DNA of 40,197 nt from Mastigamoeba balamuthi (Eukaryota > Evosea > Mastigamoebida > Mastigamoebidae), in contig CACRSC010000034.1 in the NCBI GenBank assembly GCA_902651635.1, forward strand, positions 143,987-184,183, given 5' to 3'. The number at the start of each line of letters is the position of its first letter. The stretch's first letter is position 1. This document shows, one piece after another, positions 31,487-40,197 of this stretch. The notes under the pieces are model-generated. The model did no database searches. It was not told the DNA's origin and saw only the letters and a list, made by a program, of their open reading frames with translations. Both the position numbers and the translations under genes were made by a program.

Positions 31487-31736
31487 ACTGAACAACCAAC
31501 AAAGGTCAGAACAACAGCAGCCCTCCGCTGAGCCACCTTCCCCCGACCTCAGATAACTTCGCAGGCTCTCGGGACATTGCAGATACGTTTCCGGAACCAT
31601 ACAAGTCTTTTTCTTCCTAGCGGCAGACCAAACAAACGACTCCTCGCAAGGCCCCATGATCCACCGATGTCCTCAAGAGACTCATCAGGTCGCATAAACA
31701 CTGAATGTTCGCTCTTATCGATTTCGAGCTGGAGGA

Positions 31737-34415
31737 TTACACCGAGGGAGAGGCAAACTCAGCCTCGACGAGAGAGTCCACGTAGTCGGACGCAGTCCCA
31801 GCGACCTCGCACGACAACTCACCGAGCAACTCCTCCATGAGGTCATTTGCCAGCGACTGCATTGGCCTGCGGGTTAGTGCTCTCAGCCCCTTCCGCCCCC
31901 CTCTCCTCCCTCTCTTTGGCCCTTCTGGCGGTGTGTGTGTGTGTGTGTGGAAGGTGACTCACAGCTGTGAATGCTTGCGGGTCTCGTGCCCCATAGCGGT
32001 ACAGCCACTCGGACCGCGTCCACTCCTCAAACACTCTGGCGTGCTCCTGCAAGCGCTGCGCAGTGTCTGCGCGTATCTCGGGGACGCGGCACTCGCTGTA
32101 CAGCTCCTCGCTCTCCCCCTCGCCCTCAGCGCCCACGTCCTCGTCGGACACAACAGGCAGCCCGCGGTCGTCTGGGGCGCGCAGCTCCGAAGGGAACAGC
32201 GGAGAGCTATCGCTGGCGGTATCGCGGGGGGCCGGGCCCTCCTCACTCTGCGACAAGAAGACGAGGGTGTCATCCAGGAGGCCCTCCACAAGCAGCTCCG
32301 TCAGCGCGTCGATGTTCCTGACGACTCGCGCCCCGTTCTGCCGCAGCAGCGAGGAGGGCGCCCGAGGGCTTCGCGGAGAGGACCCCTCGCTCACAGAGAT
32401 CTCTCCCTCGAGGTCCTCCACAGTGACCAGCTCCTCCTCATCCTCCTCCTCCCTGCCAGGGCGCATGGGCCCCACGTTCTCCTCGAGGTGTCGGTGGTCG
32501 CTGTGCAGTTCTTGCGGTTCTGGGCGAGGCGACGGAACAGCAGCAGCAGCGTCGTCTGTGCCATCTGTGTGCTCTCGTGGGCCCTTTGGGTCCGCGAGAG
32601 TCTCGGGCGCCCGGGGAGACAGCTGAGTGCTGCGGAGAGACGAGGACTTGAGCAGGTCCTCAATCTCTGCAAGACGCCGTGTGATGTCCTCGAGCTCCCT
32701 CTGCCTCTGCCTCTGCTGTTCCTGCTGCTGCTGCCCATTCTCCTCCATCCGATTCCTACCGCCCGCCTCTGCGTCCAGCGCCGACACCCGGAGCTCTTCC
32801 GCCGCGTGCGCTGGTACGCTCTCGCTTCCGCCTCGAGCGCTTCTCGGCTCCTCTGAAATGGGCGAACTGCCTCGGCTCCGCTCTTCAGCCGTCTCCTCCG
32901 GGTATGCCTCTGGCCCGTCTTCGTCTTGTGCGTGAGCGCAGGGCGCTACTGCTTCTTCTGGTCTCTGCCCTTGCTGCCGCTGCAACCCCCCGTCAACGTC
33001 TCGAGGTCCTCTTCCCTGCTCCCGCGGGGAACCTCCTGCCGGCTGCGCCTGTTGCGGTCCTGGCGAGCTGGCCGCAGAGCTTCTTTGCGAGGAGCGGGAT
33101 GTAGACCGCGGGCTGCGCTGCTCTGGCGCAGGCCCCGCGCTCGCGTTGGCCCGCTTGCCCGAGAGTATGCGCCTCAGGACGTACTCCTGCAGCTCCTCGC
33201 TCTTGAGCTCCCTGAGGTCCTGCCTCACTCTGCTCGCCGCCCCGCTGCCCACGCGGGCCCCTCTGTGCTCCTTCGCCTCCCCGGGCCTGCGTGGTCGCGG
33301 CGCTGCAGCGGCAGCGCCGCTGGTGCGAGTCCCCGCGTGGGCGCCGGGGACCGTGAGGCCGGCCTTGGCAGCCAGCGTCGCCAGCTCGTGCGTGAGGGCT
33401 CTGATCTGCGGCCCGTACCCCATTGAAGACGGGCACGCGGGCGCCTCGGCAAAGGCCCTGCGCGCCAGCCGCAGTATCGACTCGGCAGCGGCCCCGTGCA
33501 GCCGCTCGAGCTCGCGCGCCCTGTCCACTGACTCGGCGAAGCCCCCGCGCTCGCGCTCGCGCCCGCGCCCGCTGCCGCCGCCGTCGCCTGTGTAGCAGCC
33601 GCGGCACGAGACGAGGCTCGACAGCCGCAGCAGCTCGTCGCGCAGCTCCGCCGACGCGTTCCTGCATGCGCTCCCGCACAGGCCGAGCTGAGCTGACGTA
33701 CGCCAGCTGCCTAAAGAACGCCGCAGCCACAGTGGCAGAGAGAGAGAGAGAGAGACAAACAGACGGAGACGGAGACAGGAGACAAGAGAAGCATAGACAC
33801 AGACACATACAGAGACAGAGACTGAAGACAGAGGACAGAGGACAGAGGACAGAGCATAGACAAGACAGAGAGAGGAGGGGGCACCTGGCATCCCTGTCGC
33901 GCGGGGGCGACGCGGCAGTGGCGCGCGGGCGGGGCTGCGGGCGCGAGGATCCCAGCGCCCGCGTCGCCCGGCCCGCCGAGAGTGACCGCACAGAGGCCGT
34001 GGCCGCCACGGCCGCCCGCGCCGACACGGGCCCCCCCGCAGCGCGCGGCGTGCGCGCCACCACGACGACGCCCGCCGGCGCCGACGCCACGTCACCGGGC
34101 GCCCGCAGGACGTCGGACAACGTCGGGCCCACGACGCGCGCCGCCACCGGAGGCACCGCAGCGGGCGGCGACGCGGCGCGGGGCGGCTGGCGGGGGCGGC
34201 GGCGCGGCGGTGACGTGGCGTCAGGCGCCAGTGGGGCGGGGGCGGGGGCGGGGGCGGGGCGCCACGAGCGCATGAGGCGGCTGAAGGCGGCGGCGCGGGC
34301 GAGATCGCTGCGGAGGGCGCGGGGCAGGCAGCGGAGAGTCAGAGGGCGGCGGGGGCGGTGCTGCTGAGAGGCAGCCGGCCAGGTACCGCGCGCCGCGCTG
34401 CGAGTGGTCGTCCAT
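31737..34415 (-). CDS. acidic coiled-coil protein of unknown function
   Basis: Four minus-strand exons, 34387-34415, 33885-34307, 31963-33661 and 31737-31856, give 756 aa with matching phases (2, 2, 0). The N-terminus is basic and helical (ARDLARAAAFSRLMRSW), followed by a PAPAPAP tract and a Pro/Ala-rich linker. A region near residues 150-240 is helical (NASAELRDELLRLSSLV, RALTHELATLAAKAGL). A likely coiled coil is rich in Q/R/E (QQQEQQRQRQRELEDITRRL, AEIEDLLKSS), then acidic tracts (REEEDEEELVTVEDLEGE). The C-terminal part has LTELLVEGLLDDTLVFLS and SLANDLMEELLGELSCEVAG. Such D/E-rich helices resemble those of centrosomal or scaffold proteins, but I see no defining domain. It is 329 bp from PEX12 on the same strand. 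Confidence 0.75.
31931..31948 (+). repeat. GT dinucleotide repeat
   Basis: About nine GT units lie inside the last intron (31857-31962) of the coiled-coil gene. Confidence 0.85.
33726..33880 (+). repeat. purine-rich tract with AG and GAGGACA tandem repeats
   Basis: This fills most of the 223-nt second intron of the coiled-coil gene (33662-33884). It contains an AG run near 33737-33755 and about four GAGGACA units near 33830-33862. On the gene's strand it is a long pyrimidine tract. Confidence 0.8.
34232..34259 (+). repeat. GGGGGC tandem repeat, potential G-quadruplex
   Basis: Five G-runs of four or five are separated by single C. The opposite strand encodes the PAPAPAP tract of the coiled-coil protein, so the G-rich strand is the template strand. 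Confidence 0.7.
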
Positions 34416-34744
34416 GGAGGGGCGTGCCTGGGCTGGTCGTTCGGCAGGAGCGCTTTTTGATCCAATTTTGGGAGAAATCTCAGTGTACGACAAGAACCGG
34501 TGCATTTGACTTCACTGACAAGAAGTGCAGAGGACTCAAACTGGAACCACTGCAAAAGTACCAACCAAGCTCAAGAGCCACTAGTACCATACATGGCATT
34601 TCACCCTCAGCTTCCTCATGTTCCACATCAACAATGTCAAAACGGCCTGCCACCCCAGGATGGGTGAGGTGCTCACAGCACCAATTGATTGGCACACCCC
34701 ATAGCACATTACATCGCCAACTGTTGTGTCGAATGACGAATTGT
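34416..34744. other. intergenic region between PEX12 and the coiled-coil gene
   Basis: AT-richer spacer containing the PEX12 3' flank and the promoter of the gene starting at 34415. A GGTGCT/AGCACC short inverted repeat lies near 34668. No gene is supported. Confidence 0.45.
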
Positions 34745-35778
34745 TCACTGCAGATAGAGGCGGCGGACTTGCGACTCGATGGCGGGCACCCCCGAGAGCG
34801 GGCACTTGTGGTGCTGGCGCACGTACGTCATGATGCACGAGTAGCAGAACGCGAAGCCCGAGGGCGCCAGCACCGCCGGGTTGGCCCTGCGCCCGCCGCA
34901 CAGCGGGCACGTGTCCGAGCACGGGTCCGGCATCGCAGACCCCGCGCACAGCTGGCGTTCCCCCCCGCCCGTCAGTTTCAATGTCAGAGCTGCTCCTTCT
35001 CTGCTGGCAGAGACCCTCAGGAGCGGGAGAGGGGAGGGCTCACCGCAGGGGGCTGGGGCGGGGGAGGGATGGGGTCGGCGGGCACGAAGCTCCTGGGGAC
35101 GCTGTACCACCACTCGAGCGAGCGGTACCCGAACACAGCGAGGGGCAGCGCGAACCTCAGCCCCTCCGCAGCCAGCGCCCCCGCGCGGGCCACCACGCCG
35201 GCGGCCCCGGGCTGCTGCGCCTGCTGGGCGGCCCCCGCGCAGGCCGCGGGCGCCCTGACGAGCCTGAGGCCGAGGGCGTGGAGCCAGGGGCTCGCGTAGT
35301 CGGTGGCCCCGCCCACGTAGGCGAGCGCCCACGCCAGCGCCGCCACCGCGACGCCCGCGCGCAGCCACCCGAGCGCCGCCGAGGCCCGCGTGCCCAGCCT
35401 GCGGCGCTGCTGGCGCTCGGCGAGGTCGAGGGCCGCCGGGAGCCCCGCGAGCAGCGCGACGCTGGCCCACCGCTGCAGCGGCGTCGGGCAGCCCCCGGCA
35501 GCGCCCACGCGGCAGAGGCCCAGGAAGCGCTCGGCAAAGGACGCGCCGTGGCGCAGGACGCTGTGCGCCTCGAGGGCCGCGAGGGCCGCGGCGGCCAGCG
35601 CGCGGCGGTGCGCCGAGAGCAGGCGGAATAGCGGGGACGAGGGGCTGCGGCGCGCGAGCGCCTTGAGGACGTAGCGCACCGCCGGGGGCAGCGCCGCCGC
35701 CAGCTGCGTCAGCAGGTGCAGCTCGAAGATCGTGGGGCGCGCGGGGTCCTGCGCCTTGAGGCTCAGCGTCTGCGCCAT
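34745..35778 (-). CDS. PEX12: PEX12, peroxisomal RING-type E3 ligase subunit
   Basis: Two exons, 35044-35778 and 34745-34951, join in phase 0 to 313 aa (human PEX12 is 359). PEX12, with PEX2 and PEX10, forms the peroxisomal membrane ubiquitin ligase that recycles the import receptor PEX5. The N-terminal half has the Pex2/Pex12 domain (PTIFELHLLTQLAAALPPAV, GASFAERFLGLCR) and several hydrophobic helices. The sequence EWWYSVP then a proline linker leads to the RING: CPLCGGRRANPAVLAPSGFA, FCYSCIMTYVRQHHKCPLSG, closing at RRLYLQ. As usual for PEX12, the RING lacks part of the zinc ligand set (CxxC, CxxC and a lone CPLSG). The gene implies that the organism has peroxisomes or related organelles. 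A GATATTTC motif lies about 48 bp upstream. Confidence 0.93.
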
Positions 35779-36469
35779 TGCCGTCGCGCTCCTTTTGGTG
35801 ACTCGGATCTGTCTGTGTTTCAAAGATATTTCGCGGAATGGCGTAGGACTAAAATCCTGTGACGTGTGCGCACACTCAGGAGATGAGTAAGTTCCTCCCC
35901 CGAGCCACAAGTACTACATCGACATGTTCACCCTCCCACCGAAAGGTCAACACACAAACCTCCACAATGAGAGAACGTTGCGCAGGTCCTCAGAAGAATG
36001 TAACGTGTGTTCTCTGGGACCAGGTTCTTTGGATCTTGGCGGTAGGGCTTCGTTGGTTGGCACACTTGGCTCTGAGGCCTTGATTGAGTGCCTCACCAAT
36101 TCGTGAACAATAACCATCATCTCCTTAGAGCACAATCGAACCCATCCTGGAAGAGATTCCTGAGGTTGTTCTTGTTGCTGAAAACGAGCAGTTGATCACC
36201 AGCAATGTGCGTGGTGTTGATACTCAGCAAGTGGCCTTTTGGCATCTGAATGCAGATGCATAGCTGACCCAGTGCATCCAATTATGTGGGACCTCTCGAG
36301 GATCACTCAGTACAACTCAGTGGCCAGGTACAGTTGAAATCACTAATAACTGTCCCCTGTTATCTTGTGATCAAATAATTCCTGAAATGTGTCATTCAGA
36401 GTCTGATCATGAATTATCTATTTTCTGCATTATCTCTTAGTGCTAAATCTGTCTCTTACAGAGAAGTAG
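35779..36469. other. AT-richer intergenic region upstream of PEX12
   Basis: The first 60 bp include CAAAGATATTTCGCGG, part of the probable PEX12 promoter. A short coding-like stretch on the plus strand near 36130-36260 (EPILEEIPEVVLVAENEQLI) has no start or family assignment and may belong to the decayed element further right. Confidence 0.4.
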
Positions 36470-36800
36470 AGATGGGAGATCTGCACTCACATCCCAAGGG
36501 CCCTCAGGGGGGAAAGAAGTGCATTGCACAGTACATGCACTGTGGACTTGGATCAACCCAGCACAGGATGAAAACCCGGCCTGATACTGTGGCCACAGCA
36601 CAACCAACCAAGAGAGCAAGAAGGGCAACTTCAGAGGAAGAGGACAAACGGATCCTATTCAGAGGACATAGATAGTAAGCATAGAAGTTGATTGTGCTGC
36701 CAATGGAAGGATGCCCATAATGCACATACTCTGCCCTGGCCGGCATGCAGCCCTGATTGTAATGGTATTGAAAATGTTTGAGCCATTATGAACCAGGGTT
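36470..36800 (+). mobile_element. Tc1/mariner-like transposase remnant
   Basis: At 36733-36800 the plus strand reads PWPACSPDCNGIENV, a TGA, then AIMNQ. This corresponds to the third catalytic region of Tc1/mariner transposases (WPxxSPDLNPIENxW), here with leucine to cysteine and tryptophan to stop changes. A Lys/Arg-rich stretch upstream (36580-36640, PTKRARRATSEEEDKRIL) could be what is left of the DNA-binding part. The distance between them is far too short for a complete transposase, so the interior is deleted. It is a dead fragment; the ends were not found. Confidence 0.5.
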
Positions 36801-37265
36801 TGTGAGTCAAACCCTCGTTCTCTTACTGCCTTGGTTCACTGTATTAGAAATGAGTGGAGACAACTATCAGTGGAGTTTGCCCAAAAGAAGATTTTAAAAT
36901 ATACTAAGATTAGTTTTTTCTGGATAAGTATATTGTCATGAGTGAAATGTCTGGTAGAATTGAAATAGTTTAAAATAGGGACAGTTGATAGTGAGTTCTA
37001 CTTTAGGTCTTACCCACTTTGCTAAGGAATTCATGAAGGCAGTGCATACTTGCTATGTCACTCTGTGTTTTTCTTGAGGGAATACAAATATGTCCTGGAT
37101 CCGTCTGTGTTTGTGTGAACATATCTGTCTTTGGGCATGTATTTGTCCACAGAATCATCTTTGTCCCCAGATTTGTTTTGAGTCTTTTTTCTCCCCCAAT
37201 GGAATAAGACCCCCCCCGCGCATATCCTAATAGTGCACCACGGGCACCGCTGCACAGCGCAATAG

Positions 37266-39905
37266 TTCCGGCCCCTGGCATCGGTGCTCTGGCAGATCTT
37301 CAGCCTGGCACTCGTGGTCCTCACCATGGTGGTACTCGTACAGCCCCCAAGGTGCCTCATGGCACCTCCAGGGACCGGCACCATGACGCCAATTGGAGCA
37401 GGTACCCCTACCCACCCCCTCCCCACACCCCACACACACGCCCACAAACACCCCCCAGGGCTGGGCATGCTCAAGGCCCACGGAGTGATGACCCACAGCA
37501 CCCTGCAACAAACATCAACCGAAATGCCCTCTGAGACCAAAAGTTGCACCCCGGAAGCCATCCCATACCCGCTACCCACAATGCCCAGCGCCATGGGCTC
37601 TACCTCATCAAACCACAGCATAGCCGAGGCACCAGTCCTGCAGCTGACATCACTGCCAGAGCACAGCATGCAACATCCACTGGCTCCTCCAAGCCCCATT
37701 CCTCTTTCTGAGAAATTTCCCAGCCCACACCCGGAAACACTGAAGAACACATACCATAAAACGGTAGCAAAAAGTGCACTTAATACCACAATGGTACAAA
37801 CCAGCCAGAGCATGGGGGAGACTCCACCTGCAGACCCCCCAGCGACTACCAGTGCTCCCTCGCCAACAAAACGCCCACAAGAGGACACGATGCCGGCTGA
37901 TACAGACCACATGCAAACGGACAGTGACACCAAGAAACAACAGCCTGAAGCCCGAAGCACACTAACAGAGGGCAGCACCCCAGTCCTGAACCCTGTGACC
38001 GACGCGCTAGATGTAGAGATCCTCCTGACCCTTATTCAGGCATGCATGCTGATAGAGTCAGATGAACCCCACAAACAGAAGCTCACGGAGCTGACCTGCC
38101 TGGACGAAACCACTCTGGTCGCCCACTTCTTCACAGCTATGAACAAAGCCAACATTGCCCTATGGGAGACAGCAAGAGCCTCAAAGAGCCGGCTGCAGAC
38201 AGTCTACAGCTGGGTGCAGTCCATGCAACGGACACCACCACCCAGAGTCCAACTGAGCCCAAGTGCCGGAACCAACCAAGCCCCACTTCCGAGTTACCAA
38301 CCCACTGTGCCACCATGGCCAAACAAGACAGTTGCCACATGGGGGCATGCCGCCACGCACAACCCCGCCCATGATGACTACTACACGGACCCTGCCCCTA
38401 GCCCAAGGACAATCAACAGCCTATCTGGCAAGCCTCTAGTGCCACCGAGAGCCATACAAGATGCAAACTACGAGATGGCAATGACGGACACAATCACCCT
38501 GGTGGCAGGCACAAGACTACATGAGACAGAAGCTCGCCAGGTAACTATGGCTGGAATGGAACTTCTTGATCTATTCTGGGAGACACATAAAATCAACATC
38601 ATGGCAAATTCGGCCTTTATAGAGTATGTCAGTAAAAACAGCATAATGTTCCGGCTCCAAATGCAACAGTGTATCGCAAATGTCAGGAGATCAAGACGGC
38701 CCAAAGGCCAGAATTCCCTTCACGATCTATGCCCTACATGCTGATAGGCGCAAACACTGCCCATAAGAGCTCACCGACGCATGGGCCCAGCCAGCCAAGG
38801 CTTACATCATTGGACTTGAACCCCATGCCAATGGCTGGGCGGTCATGTTCACTGATAGGAAGACAATCCTCCAGCTGGTCCGCCAGACCAACAACGACCC
38901 ACAGGCCTCAGTACACACAGTGGCTGCATACCAAAACAAGCTTTACCCTGGTGAAGCATGGAAAGTGAAACTGAATACCCATACTTAACTTGGAGCCTCA
39001 TCACGCAACGTCATCAACCAGGCCTTCAAAGACCGCCCATATGACATCATCCACACAGGCGCCAACCCAAAAGGAGATGTCTTCATCATGCACGCATGGC
39101 CCCCAATCAATGAGTCTGCCAATATCTGGATACTGAGCTACCCCGAGGCTACCACTTACCCGCATGGTACAACCACAGTCAATACTCACCTGCCCACTGA
39201 CCACACTAAACAACCATGCAAATGAGTACGAGGCAAGCAGAAACAGACACAGGAGGCATGGCCCACTGGCAGAGTGACCAGAATAGAACCCCTGACAATG
39301 AGGCACCACGTCTCGAGACTACACTGCCCCCTGACATACACAGCTCCCCCAGAGCCCTGCAAGCACACCAAACAAAGAAACCTCCCAGGGGGACTCCTGC
39401 TCATTCTGGCCACGATATCACAATCCCAATTCCGACACTGCTATATATATTGCATATTAGGTTTACTCCTGATGTATGTCCAAGGGGCAGCTGCCATGGA
39501 CAATAACATTACCATAGCCAGCTGGAACGTCAAAAACACCCTCTTTGGAGCCGTTATACTCCTAATTAAAGCCATCAGGAACTGCACCAAACACACAGCC
39601 CCCGAGATCATAGCACTACAGGAACTGGGTGTAGTGGACGAAAAACAGGTCAACCAGGCGGCAAAACAGAGGGATACAGCCTATTCATAGGCCAACGAGT
39701 AGGAAACAAAGTACCAGTGGGTTTCCTCGTACACAACACCATAAAAGATTACTGGTCAGTCAGCACCACGAACCACAAGGACGTCCTAACAGGAACACTC
39801 AAACTCAATGCGACACTGAATATCATAAATACATACAGCCCGACCAGAGGATACCCCCTCTGGAGCCCTGACCACAATGGTCTCCGCTATGCATGCTATG
39901 TTCAG
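37266..39905 (+). mobile_element. non-LTR retrotransposon (LINE), broken
   Basis: A first ORF rich in Pro/Thr/Ser is followed by an apurinic-like endonuclease domain, the usual order of ORF1 and ORF2 in L1-type non-LTR elements. It is damaged: a frame change near 38,710, stops near 38,764 and 38,985, and a frame change between about 39,640 and 39,669. The endonuclease is cut off at about 39,880-39,905, and no reverse transcriptase is present before the window ends. Composition differs sharply from the host genes. The exact 5' end is not determined; ORF1 opens after a stop at 37,263. Confidence 0.7.
37284..38744 (+). CDS. LINE ORF1-like protein, Pro/Thr-rich
   Basis: The uninterrupted frame covers 486 codons; the first ATG in it is at 37326, so the start is uncertain. 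The N-terminal 200 residues are Pro/Thr/Ser/His-rich with many short prolines, typical of disordered ORF1 proteins. The C-terminal half becomes helical (VEILLTLIQACMLIES, LLDLFWETHKINIMANSAFI). Beyond the stop, reading in another frame continues with an RRM-like pattern (KAYIIGLEPHANGWAVMFTD, RKTILQLVRQ) to about 39,220, so the original ORF1 was probably longer and is now shifted. By analogy it would bind element RNA. It is not a host gene. Confidence 0.5.
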   Translation: MLWQIFSLALVVLTMVVLVQPPRCLMAPPGTGTMTPIGAGTPTHPLPTPHTHAHKHPPGLGMLKAHGVMTHSTLQQTSTEMPSETKSCTPEAIPYPLPTMPSAMGSTSSNHSIAEAPVLQLTSLPEHSMQHPLAPPSPIPLSEKFPSPHPETLKNTYHKTVAKSALNTTMVQTSQSMGETPPADPPATTSAPSPTKRPQEDTMPADTDHMQTDSDTKKQQPEARSTLTEGSTPVLNPVTDALDVEILLTLIQACMLIESDEPHKQKLTELTCLDETTLVAHFFTAMNKANIALWETARASKSRLQTVYSWVQSMQRTPPPRVQLSPSAGTNQAPLPSYQPTVPPWPNKTVATWGHAATHNPAHDDYYTDPAPSPRTINSLSGKPLVPPRAIQDANYEMAMTDTITLVAGTRLHETEARQVTMAGMELLDLFWETHKINIMANSAFIEYVSKNSIMFRLQMQQCIANVRRSRRPKGQNSLHDLCPTC

Positions 39906-39935
39906 CACGATGTGAAGCCAGCCAATGACACTGTG
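39496..39935 (+). pseudogene. LINE ORF2 endonuclease domain fragment
   Basis: It begins with ITIASWNVKN, the asparagine-containing first motif of the exonuclease-endonuclease-phosphatase fold, followed by PEIIALQEL, whose QE holds the metal-binding glutamate. After a frame change before 39,669 it continues with GYSLFIGQRVGNKVPVGFLV and NIINTYSPTRGYP, matching the later strands and the Y-x-P motif. About 145 residues are visible of the usual 220 or more. The domain nicks target DNA for target-primed reverse transcription. It is inactive here because of the frame shift and truncation. Confidence 0.7.
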
Positions 39936-40041
39936 TAGGGGATGCTTGCTGTGCAGCTTCTTTCTCACAGCCGGTCCCACCTGTGGTATCACTTCACTGC
40001 ACTCCTGCTTGATTTAGTTCGAGACTGTGACTGAGGCGTCT

Positions 40042-40197
40042 TCACCGCACTGGCCCCAGGTAGTCTCTAGACCCTGGATGTTCTAGGGCCTGATTGTACC
40101 TCTCCTCTATGCTGCTCTCTGCCTCCTGCAGCTCTGCTCTTCTCTCCTGGTACTCTCTCAGTGTCTGCACACTGGTCTGGGGTGCTGTCACACAGTC
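40042..40197 (-). other. open reading frame running off the window edge, coiled-coil-like
   Basis: On the minus strand, from base 40197 to a TGA at 40042, 51 codons are open without a start. The translation is strongly helical and charged (VQTLREYQERRAELQEAESS, IEERYNQALEHPGSRDYLGP). It starts beyond the window. Given the location next to a truncated LINE it may belong to another mobile element or to a host gene exon; neither is proven. Confidence 0.35.

Noticed and set aside
37058-37978. A 306-codon minus-strand frame rich in Val/Ser/Cys/Gly/Trp
   Set aside because: It is antisense to the LINE ORF1; its composition is the complement of Pro/Thr/His-rich coding sequence.
1-40197. CRISPR array, bacterial operon or prophage
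   Set aside because: Spliced genes, a pol III tRNA and eukaryotic families rule out a prokaryotic reading; no regularly spaced direct repeats were seen.

Overview
This is a nuclear eukaryotic window, not a bacterial one. Nearly all real genes are split by short GT-AG introns (about 45-125 nt, a few 220-470 nt), typically with GTGCGC, GTACGC or GTCCGT donors, CTGAC/CTAAC-like branch sites and CAG acceptors. There is one pol III tRNA gene with a T-run terminator, and there are remnants of hAT, Tc1/mariner-like and non-LTR elements. Host exons are very GC-rich with strong GC3 bias; the element-rich ends (1-1340 and about 36,000-40,197) are much poorer in GC. NLE/Ytm1, PEX12, glycogen phosphorylase, F-box/LRR, Sel1 and DM9 genes together suggest a free-living, GC-rich protist (an amoebozoan or apusomonad-like lineage would fit). 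The genus cannot be read from this sequence. The exon models below were built by hand; reading phase was checked across every junction, and summed lengths divide by three.

Layout. 1-1343: degenerate hAT element, right end intact. 1344-2664: non-coding, with palindromes. 2665-3395 (+): secreted protein. 4323-4815 (-): small membrane protein. 5012-8833 (+): large secreted cysteine-rich repeat protein. 9062-10202 (-): Sel1-like repeat protein. 10613-10683 (+): tRNA-Pro(CGG). 10797-12246 (-): unknown five-exon gene. 12661-16025 (-): seven-exon glycogen phosphorylase. 17443-19881 (+): Ytm1/WDR12, divergent from the phosphorylase across a 1.4-kb region and containing an N gap that is an assembly artefact. 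20285-21073 (+): DM9 protein. 21791-23144 (+): AAA ATPase relative with an in-frame TGA and lost catalytic residues. 23608-25209 (+): polytopic membrane protein.

25437-30786 (-): tandem cluster of three F-box/LRR paralogues, two intact and one a pseudogene. 31006-31486 (+): small helical protein. 31737-34415 (-): acidic coiled-coil protein. 34745-35778 (-): PEX12. About 36,470-36,800: Tc1/mariner-like remnant. 37266-about 39,905: broken non-LTR retrotransposon. 40042-40197 (-): an open coiled-coil-like reading frame running off the window edge.

Functionally this is a housekeeping block (storage-glucan breakdown, 60S ribosome assembly, peroxisomal import, a tRNA) mixed with fast-evolving families (F-box/LRR, cysteine-rich surface protein, DM9 lectin-like, AAA pseudoenzyme). 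There is no operon-like organisation. The points most worth a second look are the gap artefact, the F-box cluster whose 5' exon is almost identical between copies with diverged LRRs, the AAA pseudoenzyme, the two-module cysteine-rich protein, and a recurring GATATT motif upstream of several genes.
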